The position numbers were made by a program, and so were the translations under genes. 41,197 nucleotides of DNA from assembly GCA_018693105.1 (NCBI GenBank), contig JABHLN010000024.1, positions 1 to 41,197 on the forward strand, written 5' to 3'. This DNA is from Desulfobacterales bacterium. GTDB lineage: Bacteria; Desulfobacterota; Desulfobacteria; Desulfobacterales; SURF-7. The notes beneath the pieces are model-generated. The model did not search any database. It was not told the origin of the DNA and saw nothing but the letters and a program-made list of their open reading frames with translations. Each line of letters starts with the position of its first letter. The stretch's first letter is position 1. Below, in pieces: positions 1 to 7,926 of the stretch.

Positions 1-98
1 CATAGCTTTTGGCCAGGCGTGAAGGCATACATGTAGTATGTCGAATGTCTGACCAAAAACTATAACGCAGTAGATGGAGACTTTAGACGACGCCATCA
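1..98 (+). repeat. Dispersed repeat family A, copy 1 (left end cut by window edge)
   Basis: Right part of a roughly 150-bp element also seen at 27968, 32902, 37044 (inverted) and 41123 (inverted). It has a hairpin with arms TTTTGGCCAG and CTGACCAAAA around an inner CATACATGTAGTATG palindrome, then the shared tail ending in a TTTAGACGACGCCATCA variant of the terminus (other copies read TTTTTACGACGCCATCA). The last three bases, TCA, are the stop codon (TGA on the minus strand) of the SnoaL-like gene ending at 96. Confidence 0.85.
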
Positions 99-560
99 GC
101 GCTCAATATAGCCAGGATGCCGGGGCTTGACACTATCCCGTTTCTTAACACCCGGAAATATTAAGTCGATCCCTATAACTTCTCTTTCAGCAATAAACCA
201 TTCACCATCAACTCTCACAAAACTATCAATCCAGCGGCCCCAATAATGCATGGGTTCACCTGAATCTATCATGCGATGAAATGCATATACATAAGCCATT
301 GAAGTTGCTTTATCACCCGCCAGTTGAATATTTTCATTAGACAGGTGATGACTCGTTACAGCATAATCTTTTATAAGCTCTGTTAAACGGGCAGCAATTT
401 CCGATCTTCCTTTATAAATACCCCAATAATTGCCGATCCCGTCTTCAGCAAAACATGCGGCCGCCCCTTCAGGATCGTTTGCATCAATACGATCAGCATA
501 ACGAATCATCACCTGCTTGATGGCGTGAAGATCCAACAACTCTTGAACTGCTTTATCCAT
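96..560 (-). CDS. SnoaL/NTF2-like protein (paralogue 1)
   Basis: A 154-residue single-domain protein of the SnoaL/NTF2-like fold. The N-terminal helix carrying IKQVMIRYADRIDANDPEGA, the segment AACFAEDGIGNYWG and the later strand ending EWFIAEREVIGID are typical of this cone-shaped family, whose members include isomerases, dehydratases and non-catalytic binding proteins. I chose the ATG at 560 because AAGGAGGGAACAT precedes it; an in-frame extension to 641 lacks such a site and would break the close match with the next gene, also 154 residues. The two are clearly a tandem duplication. The stop codon lies inside repeat A copy 1. The partner gene upstream on this strand is an aldehyde oxidoreductase, so a role in the same metabolism is possible. 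The substrate is unknown. Confidence 0.85.
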   Translation of the reverse strand: MDKAVQELLDLHAIKQVMIRYADRIDANDPEGAAACFAEDGIGNYWGIYKGRSEIAARLTELIKDYAVTSHHLSNENIQLAGDKATSMAYVYAFHRMIDSGEPMHYWGRWIDSFVRVDGEWFIAEREVIGIDLIFPGVKKRDSVKPRHPGYIER

Positions 561-653
561 ATGTTCCCTCCTTAAATTTTGGAATGATTTATTTATAAGT
601 ATAAGCCCTGGATAAGTGAGACATTTGAAAAGCGTCCCCACTTTTTTTCAGCA

Positions 654-771
654 GGATTCAAGTTCAAGATCAAGGCACCGCAAATCCCGAGGAATGAGGC
701 GTACTTAACGTACGCCGCAATGACGAGAGATGCAGCGTAACGCAGATATTGGACTTTTTACGAAGCCATCA
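654..771 (+). repeat. Repeat family A variant with a different central hairpin
   Basis: The right-hand segment GTAACGCAGATATTGGACTT followed by TTTACGAAGCCATCA matches the tail of family A, but the centre is different: a GCGTAC/GTACGC stem around TTAAC, flanked by AATCCCGAGG and CGAGAGAT. The left end is not clear and 654 is approximate. Its final TCA is again the stop codon of the neighbouring SnoaL-like gene. Confidence 0.6.
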
Positions 772-1233
772 ACGTTTGATGCGGCCCGGATGCCCAGGCT
801 GGACATGATCCTTTTCCTTACCACCCGGTTCTATACTGTCTATTCCTACAACCTCTTTTTCAGCAAAAAACCATTCACCATCAACTCTTACAAAACTATC
901 AACCCATCGTCCCCAATAATGCATGGGTTCACCTGAATCTGCCATGCGGTGATATGCATATACATAAGACAGGGAAGTTGCTTTATCACCATCCAGTTTA
1001 ATATTTACATTAGACAAGTGATGACTCGTCAAAGTAAAAGCCAGTAGTATCTTTTCCAAACGGTCGGCAATTGCCTTTCTCCCCTTAAATTCACCCCAAT
1101 ACTTACCGACTCCGTCTTCAGAAAAACACGCGGCTGCTCCTTCATGATCATTTGCATCAATACGATCGGCATAGCGAACCATCACCTGCTCGATGGCACG
1201 AAAATCCAACAACTCTTGAGCCGCTTTATCCAT
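769..1233 (-). CDS. SnoaL/NTF2-like protein (paralogue 2)
   Basis: A 154-residue protein nearly collinear with the gene ending at 96: it shares MDKA.QELLD at the start, RYADRIDAND, GEPMHYWGRW and SFVRVDGEWF. It belongs to the SnoaL/NTF2-like fold (DUF4440/SnoaL type). The start follows GGGAGGAAACAC. It lies 64 bases downstream of the AOR gene on the same strand, so transcription from the AOR promoter is likely. The tandem pair differs mostly in the C-terminal tail, where each copy runs into a different type-A repeat that supplies the TGA stop. No catalytic residues can be assigned with confidence. It could be an isomerase/dehydratase acting on an AOR-related metabolite or a ligand-binding protein. 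Confidence 0.87.
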   Translation of the reverse strand: MDKAAQELLDFRAIEQVMVRYADRIDANDHEGAAACFSEDGVGKYWGEFKGRKAIADRLEKILLAFTLTSHHLSNVNIKLDGDKATSLSYVYAYHRMADSGEPMHYWGRWVDSFVRVDGEWFFAEKEVVGIDSIEPGGKEKDHVQPGHPGRIKR

Positions 1234-1297
1234 GTGTTTCCTCCCTGCATTTTAGAAATACTTATTATAAATATAATCAATGGCAATGTGTAAATTA

Positions 1298-3238
1298 TTA
1301 AGATAGGAGATTCTCCTCACTTAGTGTTCTTGCAACATCTTCAAGGCCGAGCTCCTCAAGTCTTTTCTTTTTCTGTAAACCTGTTTGTACATCCCAGCCC
1401 CTGATATCATAGTATTCGTCTTTCATTTTTTCGAATTTTTCATGGTCAATCACCAAGCCCTTCCTGGAGAAGTTTTCACCATCTTTTCCCGGTAATAGCG
1501 ATTCAGGATTACCAATATCACCTTTTAAAGGACTGGTATAATCGAATTCATCCAAGGTATCATTTTTTCTTCCATCCCACCCTTCTCTTATAAGTATGGC
1601 TCTTTGCAGATTAAAAACCCTTTCGCCAATTCTATTAAGACCTTCTTCGTCAACATCAATTCCTGTGACAGCTGAGCATAACTGATTCTCAAGTGTAGGG
1701 TCACCTACATTATCCTCTGTTGAATCAGCATACATAATGGGCCAGTTGAAGTCGCATAGTATAAGGCTCTCTTTAGCATACTGGCGGTCCTGAATTTTAG
1801 CTGCAGCAAGAGCTTTTCCATCATAGGTTGAAAAATCAGCACCCAGCTCACTTCCCCAAAATCGTTTTGCAATGGCCCGAAACGTATCAGTAGTGACCCC
1901 TTCTTTTTCAGGTTTCTGGAGTTCGTTAATTGCCCATCGCATGGCCAGAGTGCTTATTTCGTGAAGCTGTTGTATGGGGAGTCTCGGCTCCATTGCGTAG
2001 AAAAGCCCGGTTGTAATATACATCCTTGCCCCATAAAAAGGGAGCTGATCGTTCTTGTTGATATAATCAGAAATCAACTCCTGGGCTTCACTGCCCAGCG
2101 CTTCTGCCGCCTTCTTTGGCCCCTCGGCAAGTATATCCCCGATGCCTTCCCTTAAGGATATTTTTCTCAGTAATGTATCAATAAACTCAAGACTGCCTAT
2201 TTTTGAAAATGGAAGGCCTGTTGTATCTTCTGTCAGTATCCCTGCCTTATAACATCTTATAAGCCACATTAGCATAGGCTCAACCACATGAGTATCAAGA
2301 CCATAATTGTCACAGAGTTTGTTGGCCTCAAACGGAACATCATTTACTTCTCCGTAATATCGATTAGCCCTTACAATATAGTAAAAGGAGGAGCCGCACA
2401 TGAATTTCCCCTGATTCCCGGCTTCTGAACGATATTTCCTTCTTATACACTTATGCCCGATACAGCTGTAACAAATATCCTTTTTTGTCCTGTCCTGAGG
2501 CACCAGTTCCCGATGAGGCGCAACCGCTGAGACATACTCTTCGTCAAGGCCGGACATAAGGGAAAGGGCCCTTTTTCTGATATGCTTGACTCTTTCCAAG
2601 CCAGCCGGCATCACCTTTTGTTTTCCTCTTACAGCAATTGCCTTAAGATTCTTTGAACCCATGACTGCTGCCAGACCACTTGAACCACTCGAATCCTTAT
2701 CACCGATAAGGTTTGCAAAACGCACCCTGTTTTCTCCGGCCTGACCTATAGCCACAACGCAGACGTCTTTTCCTAACTCTTCATTCAATTCTTCGCGGCA
2801 GTCAATTGCCCCCTTGCCAACCAATTTATCTGCCGGCCTGATTTCCACTTCATCATTACTTATCCATAAATAAACCGGCTTATCCGAACTTCCATAAACA
2901 ACCAGACCGTCGTACCCTGCCATTTTGAGTCTGCCCCCCCAGTTGCCGCCCATATTACAATATGAAAACATATCGTGGACAGGAGACTTGCCGCAGATCT
3001 GCCAGCGAGACCCACAGAAACCTGTTGTAGCTGAAACCGGACCGGTTATAAAAATCAAACGATTCTCAGGATCAAAGGGAGTAATATCCGGGGGCACCTC
3101 ATCCCAGTATATTTTGGCGGCTATTCCTCTTCCACCAAGAAACAATGGAGAATAGTTCCCGGTTGGTAACCTGTCAATCTCTTTGTTTGTAAGATTAATG
3201 CGTAGAATATTTCCTGCATATCCCCCTTTATAATTCAT
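1298..3238 (-). CDS. Aldehyde:ferredoxin oxidoreductase (AOR family)
   Basis: A 646-residue tungsten/molybdenum bis-pyranopterin oxidoreductase of the AOR family, which interconverts aldehydes and carboxylic acids with ferredoxin as electron carrier. The N-terminal domain opens GGYAGNILRINLT and carries FLGGRGIAAK, typical of AOR. The [4Fe-4S] ligands are visible as C256-x2-C259-x4-C264 plus C495 in ESLILCDFNW; the spacing between the second and third Cys is one longer than the commonest form. SGSSGLAAVMGSKNLKAIAV matches the cofactor-binding region. A good RBS (AAAGGAGC) precedes the ATG. No dedicated ferredoxin subunit is adjacent; the SnoaL-like pair lies downstream and an MscS channel upstream. 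Subfamily (AOR, FOR, BamB-like) cannot be settled by eye. Confidence 0.93.
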   Translation of the reverse strand: MNYKGGYAGNILRINLTNKEIDRLPTGNYSPLFLGGRGIAAKIYWDEVPPDITPFDPENRLIFITGPVSATTGFCGSRWQICGKSPVHDMFSYCNMGGNWGGRLKMAGYDGLVVYGSSDKPVYLWISNDEVEIRPADKLVGKGAIDCREELNEELGKDVCVVAIGQAGENRVRFANLIGDKDSSGSSGLAAVMGSKNLKAIAVRGKQKVMPAGLERVKHIRKRALSLMSGLDEEYVSAVAPHRELVPQDRTKKDICYSCIGHKCIRRKYRSEAGNQGKFMCGSSFYYIVRANRYYGEVNDVPFEANKLCDNYGLDTHVVEPMLMWLIRCYKAGILTEDTTGLPFSKIGSLEFIDTLLRKISLREGIGDILAEGPKKAAEALGSEAQELISDYINKNDQLPFYGARMYITTGLFYAMEPRLPIQQLHEISTLAMRWAINELQKPEKEGVTTDTFRAIAKRFWGSELGADFSTYDGKALAAAKIQDRQYAKESLILCDFNWPIMYADSTEDNVGDPTLENQLCSAVTGIDVDEEGLNRIGERVFNLQRAILIREGWDGRKNDTLDEFDYTSPLKGDIGNPESLLPGKDGENFSRKGLVIDHEKFEKMKDEYYDIRGWDVQTGLQKKKRLEELGLEDVARTLSEENLLS

Positions 3239-3327
3239 TTCCCATTAGCTCCTTTAACAAATGATAGTATTCTTTGAACATATGCATGCAGCTTACAACC
3301 TCTAAATAACAAGAAACTTAAAATGGC

Positions 3328-4242
3328 TCATGCTTTCCCGGGCAAACGCTCTTCATTAAGAATTCGTATTTCTCTCTGCGGAAAGGGAATGGCAATACCC
3401 GCAGTTTTTAAAGCATGAAAAATAGCAACGTTAGCTCGGTATCGTGTTTCAAAATAATGAGCGGTCGGTGCCCAGAAGCGAATACCTATTTTGATACAGC
3501 TATCACCAAAATCCTCTATCCCTACAAGCGGCGCTCTTTCTTTACTTACCTTATCAGTACTTTCCAGCGCCTCCTTAATTACTTCAATAGATTTATCAGG
3601 ATCACTATTGTAGGCGATGCCAATAACTTCTTCTGCAAGGGTCTCTGCATGAGAATTGTGAATAATTTCCCCGATTATATGTTTATTTGGTATAGTAATT
3701 CCCACACCATCTTCATCGGTAAGCAATGTGTATGCGAGATGTACTTCTTTCACCTGACCGTTAACACCTTGAACACGAATCGTGTCACCAACAACAAAGG
3801 GCCGGGCAATGATAATGTTGAAGCCTGCACCGTAATTAGCCAACAAGCCCTGCATCGCCAAACCAGCCCCCAGAGACAAGGCACCTATAGCTGCAACAAA
3901 AGGGGTTACACTAATACCAATTTTTCCTAACGAGACAATCGCAACCATTGCAATAATGGCAAGCTTTGTAGTGCCGGCAATAAAATGACTCAAAGTGATA
4001 TCAACTTTTTTCCGTTCACAAAACTTCAACACTAAATCACTGACTTTGCGGGCCACCAGCACTCCTAATATCATAACAATAAAAGCGCCGATAATCTGAA
4101 AACTATAATTGACGAAGAATTCTGTAATGAGCTGGTATATTGCTTGTGCCTGCTGGATTTCCTGTTCCACGATTCCCCCTATCATTGATTGTGTTAACTT
4201 ACCATCAAACCAAACGGAAACGCATAAATTCTCATTACCCAT
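3328..4242 (-). CDS. Small-conductance mechanosensitive channel, MscS family
   Basis: A 304-residue inner-membrane channel that opens on membrane tension to release solutes. Three hydrophobic segments lie near residues 48-68, 88-108 and 112-135. The pore helix IGALSLGAGLAMQGLLANYGAG is followed by the family's signature start of the beta domain, IIIARPFVVGDTIRVQGVNGQV. The C-terminal alpha/beta domain ends FPQREIRIL, also typical. The annotated ATG has only a weak ATAGGAT upstream; an ATG at 4185 is an alternative. It lies 89 bases upstream of the AOR gene, on the same strand. Confidence 0.92.
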   Translation of the reverse strand: MGNENLCVSVWFDGKLTQSMIGGIVEQEIQQAQAIYQLITEFFVNYSFQIIGAFIVMILGVLVARKVSDLVLKFCERKKVDITLSHFIAGTTKLAIIAMVAIVSLGKIGISVTPFVAAIGALSLGAGLAMQGLLANYGAGFNIIIARPFVVGDTIRVQGVNGQVKEVHLAYTLLTDEDGVGITIPNKHIIGEIIHNSHAETLAEEVIGIAYNSDPDKSIEVIKEALESTDKVSKERAPLVGIEDFGDSCIKIGIRFWAPTAHYFETRYRANVAIFHALKTAGIAIPFPQREIRILNEERLPGKA

Positions 4243-4736
4243 ATCCTATTTCATAAAAAAACGCAAAATATCCTCACAGCTTAAACAATAGCATGCAAAT
4301 ATCTATATTCTAAAAAGAGGGAAACAAAAGCTAATCTTTAATTTTTATAGAATCAATATGTTGTGGTGTGTGTAGAAAAGAATGTTTGCTTAGAATCTGA
4401 ATCCACAAAGATCTAACAAAACCCAAGGGAGTACCAATTCCCTTGCGCTGACCGAATGCTATATGAACCAGCCATCTAAATGAATTTATAGCTAATATTA
4501 TCTGTTGAATTTGACATTAATTCACATTTTAGTTATAGCTCTGAACACATTCCTAAATCAGATGCTATCTTCTCAGCTGAGTTTTTCAAACGATTCTATT
4601 AAGGGGCATAAAAAATGAATTGCCCTAAGTGTTAAATTGAAAACATATCAAAAAGCAATTAAGTTGTTTGAATCAGACGCTTTTCAAAAAAGGCAAATGA
4701 GACTTTGTAATGCACAAAGTAAATGGAGGTATTGAT
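4243..4736. other. Divergent intergenic region between mscS-like and ferredoxin genes
   Basis: AT-rich, no protein gene. It holds the promoter candidate listed separately at 4511-4539, a small inverted repeat AAGGGA..TCCCTT near 4427-4446, and a six-codon ORF (MNCPKC) at 4615-4635 with a plausible ribosome site AAGGGGC. Nothing else recognised. Confidence 0.5.
4511..4539 (+). promoter_or_regulatory. Candidate sigma-70 promoter for the Cys-rich ferredoxin gene
   Basis: A perfect -35 TTGACA at 4511-4516, a 17-base spacer and TATAGC at 4534-4539 as -10. It points toward the ferredoxin gene starting at 4737, giving a leader of about 190 bases. Sequence match only. Confidence 0.45.
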
Positions 4737-5882
4737 ATGGATACAAGCAATGATATCTATCGAAAATTACAAAAGCATATTGATAATAATATGCCGGTTG
4801 GACTTCCAGAATCAAAATCCGGTTTAGATATTAAATTATTGAAACATATATTTACACCTGAAGATGCAGAAATAGCATTGGAACTTAGCGCATTACCAGA
4901 ACCTTTAGAACGTATTCATAAACGGTTGAAACGGAAAGGGATTCCAATTGAAGAGCTTGAGCAAACCCTTGACAAACTTGTTAAAAAGGGCGCCATATTA
5001 GATTGTAAGCATTTTGTTAAAAAAGGAAAAGGGAAGTATTACAGCAAGGCTATGATGGTAGTTGGAATGTTTGAACTCCAGGCAGAGAAGCTAACAAAGG
5101 AATATGCAAAAGATTTCATGGATTATTTGAAGGAGGGATTCTACAGGGAAGTCTTCAGCAAAAAAACCTCACAGATGCGCACAATCCCGATAAATTTAAG
5201 TGTTACTCCTGAAAATAATATCGACACCTATGATAACATAAAAGAAATAGTAAAAAATTCTACTGGCCAGATCGCTGCGCTTCATTGCGTGTGCAGGGAA
5301 AGCAAGGATCTTCTTGAAGACCCCTGCAAGCAGTCTGATATCCGTGAGACCTGCCTCCTCTTTGAGGGGTCTGCAAGTATGATATTAGACATGGGGCGCG
5401 CACGCTGTATCTCGAAAGAAGAAGCATTAGGAATACTTGAGAAGGCTGAAACTGCTGGTTTTATTCTCCAACCCTCAAATAGTCAAAAACCACAATTTGT
5501 CTGTTGTTGTTGCGGATGTTGTTGTGAAGCCTTAGGAAGTTTTAAAATGTTTCCTCGACCTGTGGAATATTTCCATTCAAATTATCAATCAGAAATAGAC
5601 TCTGACATGTGCTCTGGATGTGAGGAGTGTATTGAAATATGTAGTATGGAAGCCCTGGCACTTGTAGATGACTTTTCCACTGTAGATCCTGACAGATGCA
5701 TAGGATGCGGAGTCTGTGTCCCCAAATGCCCATCTGACGCTATAACACTGAAAAATAAAGTAAATAAATTTATTCCTCCAAAAGACCATGACTCAATGTA
5801 CCAAAAGATTTTACTTGAAAGAATAGGAATGTTGGGAATGTTAAAAGTAATACCAAAGGCTATTTTGGGGAAGAAAATTTAA
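4737..5882 (+). CDS. Cys-rich 2[4Fe-4S] ferredoxin-like protein with N-terminal helical domain
   Basis: A 381-residue soluble protein. The first 180 residues are helical, with a likely winged-helix-like stretch around residues 50-95, and lack Cys clusters. A middle region has C184-x-C186, C197 and C206, then the unusual run CCCCGCCC at residues 256-263. Two bacterial ferredoxin motifs follow: C292-x2-C-x2-C-x3-C302 and C321-x2-C-x2-C-x3-C331. I start at 4737 because TGGAGG sits 8 bases upstream; an ATG at 4710 has no such site. It probably transfers electrons, and the extra Cys could bind further clusters or metal. It lies 153 bases upstream of the deiodinase-like selenoprotein on the same strand. 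The family is recurrent in anaerobes, but I know no assigned function. Confidence 0.8.
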   Translation: MDTSNDIYRKLQKHIDNNMPVGLPESKSGLDIKLLKHIFTPEDAEIALELSALPEPLERIHKRLKRKGIPIEELEQTLDKLVKKGAILDCKHFVKKGKGKYYSKAMMVVGMFELQAEKLTKEYAKDFMDYLKEGFYREVFSKKTSQMRTIPINLSVTPENNIDTYDNIKEIVKNSTGQIAALHCVCRESKDLLEDPCKQSDIRETCLLFEGSASMILDMGRARCISKEEALGILEKAETAGFILQPSNSQKPQFVCCCCGCCCEALGSFKMFPRPVEYFHSNYQSEIDSDMCSGCEECIEICSMEALALVDDFSTVDPDRCIGCGVCVPKCPSDAITLKNKVNKFIPPKDHDSMYQKILLERIGMLGMLKVIPKAILGKKI

Positions 5883-5961
5883 GAAGAAGTGTAAGTATGA
5901 ATCTATTTAGTTATTTATTTCGCTATCTAAATCTGATTCTTGTGCACTGCTGACGGAAGAA

Positions 5962-5980
5962 TATCAATAGCTCATTGATA
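5962..5980. promoter_or_regulatory. Perfect inverted repeat upstream of the selenoprotein gene
   Basis: TATCAAT, five bases, ATTGATA: a perfect 7-5-7 dyad whose end lies 55 bases before the ATG at 6036. The size and position fit a dimeric repressor or activator site. The regulator is unknown and no promoter boxes beside it are convincing. Confidence 0.35.
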
Positions 5981-6035
5981 AGCAGGCAAAGCCTTCAAAT
6001 GATGGGAATAAGCAGTAAAAAAGGGAGATAACAGA

Positions 6036-6662
6036 ATGAACTTAATTTCAAGATCAATAAAATACATCAAAATTGAAAGGGCCTGGCAGAAAAAGTATAA
6101 CCGTTTGGCTCCCGTAAAAGGAGATTTAGCACCTGATTTTGAATTATTTGATATTGAAGGAAAAGAAAGTGTTCGCCTATCCGATTTTCAGGGTGATAAG
6201 CCAGTGGTATTAATATTCGGAAGTTATACCTGACCGCCATTTGTAAATGGGACCGTGAGTCTTGAAGAGCTATTCCAAAAATATCATGAAAATGTTCAAT
6301 TTTTAATGATCTATATCAGGGAGGCACACCCGGTGGATGGTTGGTGGTTCGGAAAGGGAATAGTAGGGAAAATGATAAAAATTTACAGTCCTTCAACGTC
6401 ACTTGACATCTATGATCCAAAAACGATCGAAGACCGGCGCTCTGCTGCAAAGCAATGCCAGAGCACGCTTCAATATGATATTAAAACCTATGTAGATGAA
6501 ATAGACGATACAGTCAGCAAAGCATATGCAGCCAAACCGACACGTCTATATCTGGTTGGATTAGACGGCAAGGTGTCTTATGCGGGAGGACCTGGCCCCT
6601 ACGGATTTAAACCTGGAGAATTGAAAAGTGCTATTGATAAATATCTACTTTCATTGAAATAA
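6036..6662 (+). CDS. Deiodinase-like thioredoxin-fold selenoprotein (Sec at codon 66, UGA)
   Basis: Read through the in-frame TGA at 6231-6233, this encodes 208 residues. The two halves are in one frame and together match the iodothyronine deiodinase family: thioredoxin-fold entry APDFELFDIEG at residues 32-42, active site FGSYT-U-PPF at 61-69 (animal deiodinases have GSCTUPPF), and the hallmark IYIREAHPVDGWW at 92-104. Downstream LYLVGLDGKVSYAGGPGPYGFKPGEL fits the thioredoxin-fold C-terminus. The RBS GGGAGATAACAG precedes the ATG. A GTG at 6255 could start only a fragment lacking the active site, so two genes are unlikely. In bacteria the role is probably thiol/peroxide redox chemistry or reductive dehalogenation rather than hormone metabolism; this is inference. 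A standard gene caller would split or truncate it. Confidence 0.9.
6248..6264 (+). promoter_or_regulatory. Candidate bacterial SECIS hairpin of the deiodinase-like gene
   Basis: TGGGAC / GTCTTG can pair (three G-U pairs) around the loop CGTGA. The loop begins 21 bases after the UGA, within the usual 16-37, and has G at its second position as bSECIS elements require. A second hairpin, CCATTT/AAATGG at 6237-6250, is stronger but its loop is too close to the UGA. Confidence 0.55.
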
Positions 6663-6912
6663 TTCGCATTATAAATGAAAAAAGAGGGCGTGGATAAAGA
6701 AATACAAAGCCTGATAAAATCTGAAATTTTTACCGAAAATTATAGATTAGACCATATAATCTTTTTTACTGATATCATCCAATTGTAGTACTACTGCTCT
6801 CGAAAACAATAAAACCTCAAATATTGATAGACCGGAGATCTTAATAAGCGTTATTTTGTGTTTTTTAATTGTTTACCCCTGTCTCTTTGTTTATATTCCG
6901 GCCTGCATAAGC

Positions 6913-7908
6913 CTATATTTCAATCGCGACTATTGTGATATTGTCTTTTCCTCCGGCTTCAAGTGCGGTATTTACAAGAGCTCTGATTTTAGTTTCCATA
7001 TCGTTTGAATCATTTAAGATAGAAGTCATTGTGTCATAATTCACACTCCCATGGAGCCCATCTGATGTAAGAATAAGAAGATCTTTTTCAATTACTTCAA
7101 GACTGCCTGTCTCAGGTTCGCAATAACCACAACCGATGCATTGATCCATTACATTTCTGGAGTAGTGGGTTGAAAACTGTTCCTTTGATATTTCACCTTC
7201 TTCAAGAAGAAATCGGGCCAGTGTCTGGTCTTCGGTTTTTTGAAACAATTTTCGATCATGGAAAAGATATAGCCGGCTGTCTCCGACATTTACCCAGTAT
7301 GCAACTCCGTCACGTAAAAGAACACAAACAAGAGTACTTCCCATTCCATTAAGATCAGGATCTAATTCCATTTTTTCTGTTATGGCAATGTCAGTTTCTT
7401 TTGCAAGACCGGTAAGGTATTCCTGTTCATTCCCCTCAGGTATTTGCTGAACGCCGGAAAGTTTACCTATCATTATTTCAGCAGCATAATCTCCTTCTAC
7501 CTCTCCGCCCAGACCGTCTGCAATAGCAAACAGTATAGATCCGTCGTCCAGCTTTTTGATAAAATACCGGTCTTCGTTTGTTTTTCTTACCAATCCAATG
7601 TGAGTTAATGCAAAAATATTTATATTACCCTCAGATATATATGTCATCCCCTCTTCTGCATGAACCTGTTTGTAAAACTCACAATTCTTGCAGGAATCTT
7701 TCTTTTCGGCAGATGTTCCCTGCACACTTTCAGTGCAGAAAGTGCCTGCAACCAGCCAGCAGATCCTGCCTGAATTAATTCCCATATTAAAACCGTTAAG
7801 GGTAGTATCAGTAGCTGCAGGGCATAAACCAAGCTTTTCCGCATTCCCCCCCCCGGGCTCTCTTCCGCATTTCATGTACTCCCAGCAATTTATTTTTTTT
7901 AACACCAT
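6913..7908 (-). CDS. Two-CW domain + PP2C-type Ser/Thr phosphatase
   Basis: A 331-residue cytosolic phosphatase. Residues 1-88 form a Cys-rich two-CW domain (C8, C14, C29, C50, C58, C73, C76) almost identical in plan to that of the kinase just upstream. Residues 97-331 are a PP2C domain with its metal and catalytic motifs: TNEDRYF (110-116), ADGLGGEVEGD (130-140), GMGSTLV (188-194), VNVGDSRLY (207-214), TSDGLHG (281-287) and KDNITIVAIEI at the end. Unusually, DQCIGCGYCEP near residues 255-265 puts three Cys (257, 260, 263) where PP2C proteins normally have none. The start has GGGGAAG upstream; the gap from the kinase stop is 18 bases. It most likely reverses phosphorylation by that kinase, with redox or metal input through the Cys domains. 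Confidence 0.93.
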   Translation of the reverse strand: MVLKKINCWEYMKCGREPGGGNAEKLGLCPAATDTTLNGFNMGINSGRICWLVAGTFCTESVQGTSAEKKDSCKNCEFYKQVHAEEGMTYISEGNINIFALTHIGLVRKTNEDRYFIKKLDDGSILFAIADGLGGEVEGDYAAEIMIGKLSGVQQIPEGNEQEYLTGLAKETDIAITEKMELDPDLNGMGSTLVCVLLRDGVAYWVNVGDSRLYLFHDRKLFQKTEDQTLARFLLEEGEISKEQFSTHYSRNVMDQCIGCGYCEPETGSLEVIEKDLLILTSDGLHGSVNYDTMTSILNDSNDMETKIRALVNTALEAGGKDNITIVAIEI

Positions 7909-7926
7909 TGCTTTACTTCCCCTGTA

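Noticed and set aside
6237-6250. CCATTT/AAATGG hairpin as the SECIS of the deiodinase-like gene
   Set aside because: Its loop is only about 10 bases from the UGA and two bases long; the 6248-6264 hairpin fits the known distance and loop rule better.
6255-6662. Separate gene starting at GTG 6255
   Set aside because: It would lack the active site and first strands of the thioredoxin fold, and it is in frame with the upstream part; a UGA read as Sec explains both halves.
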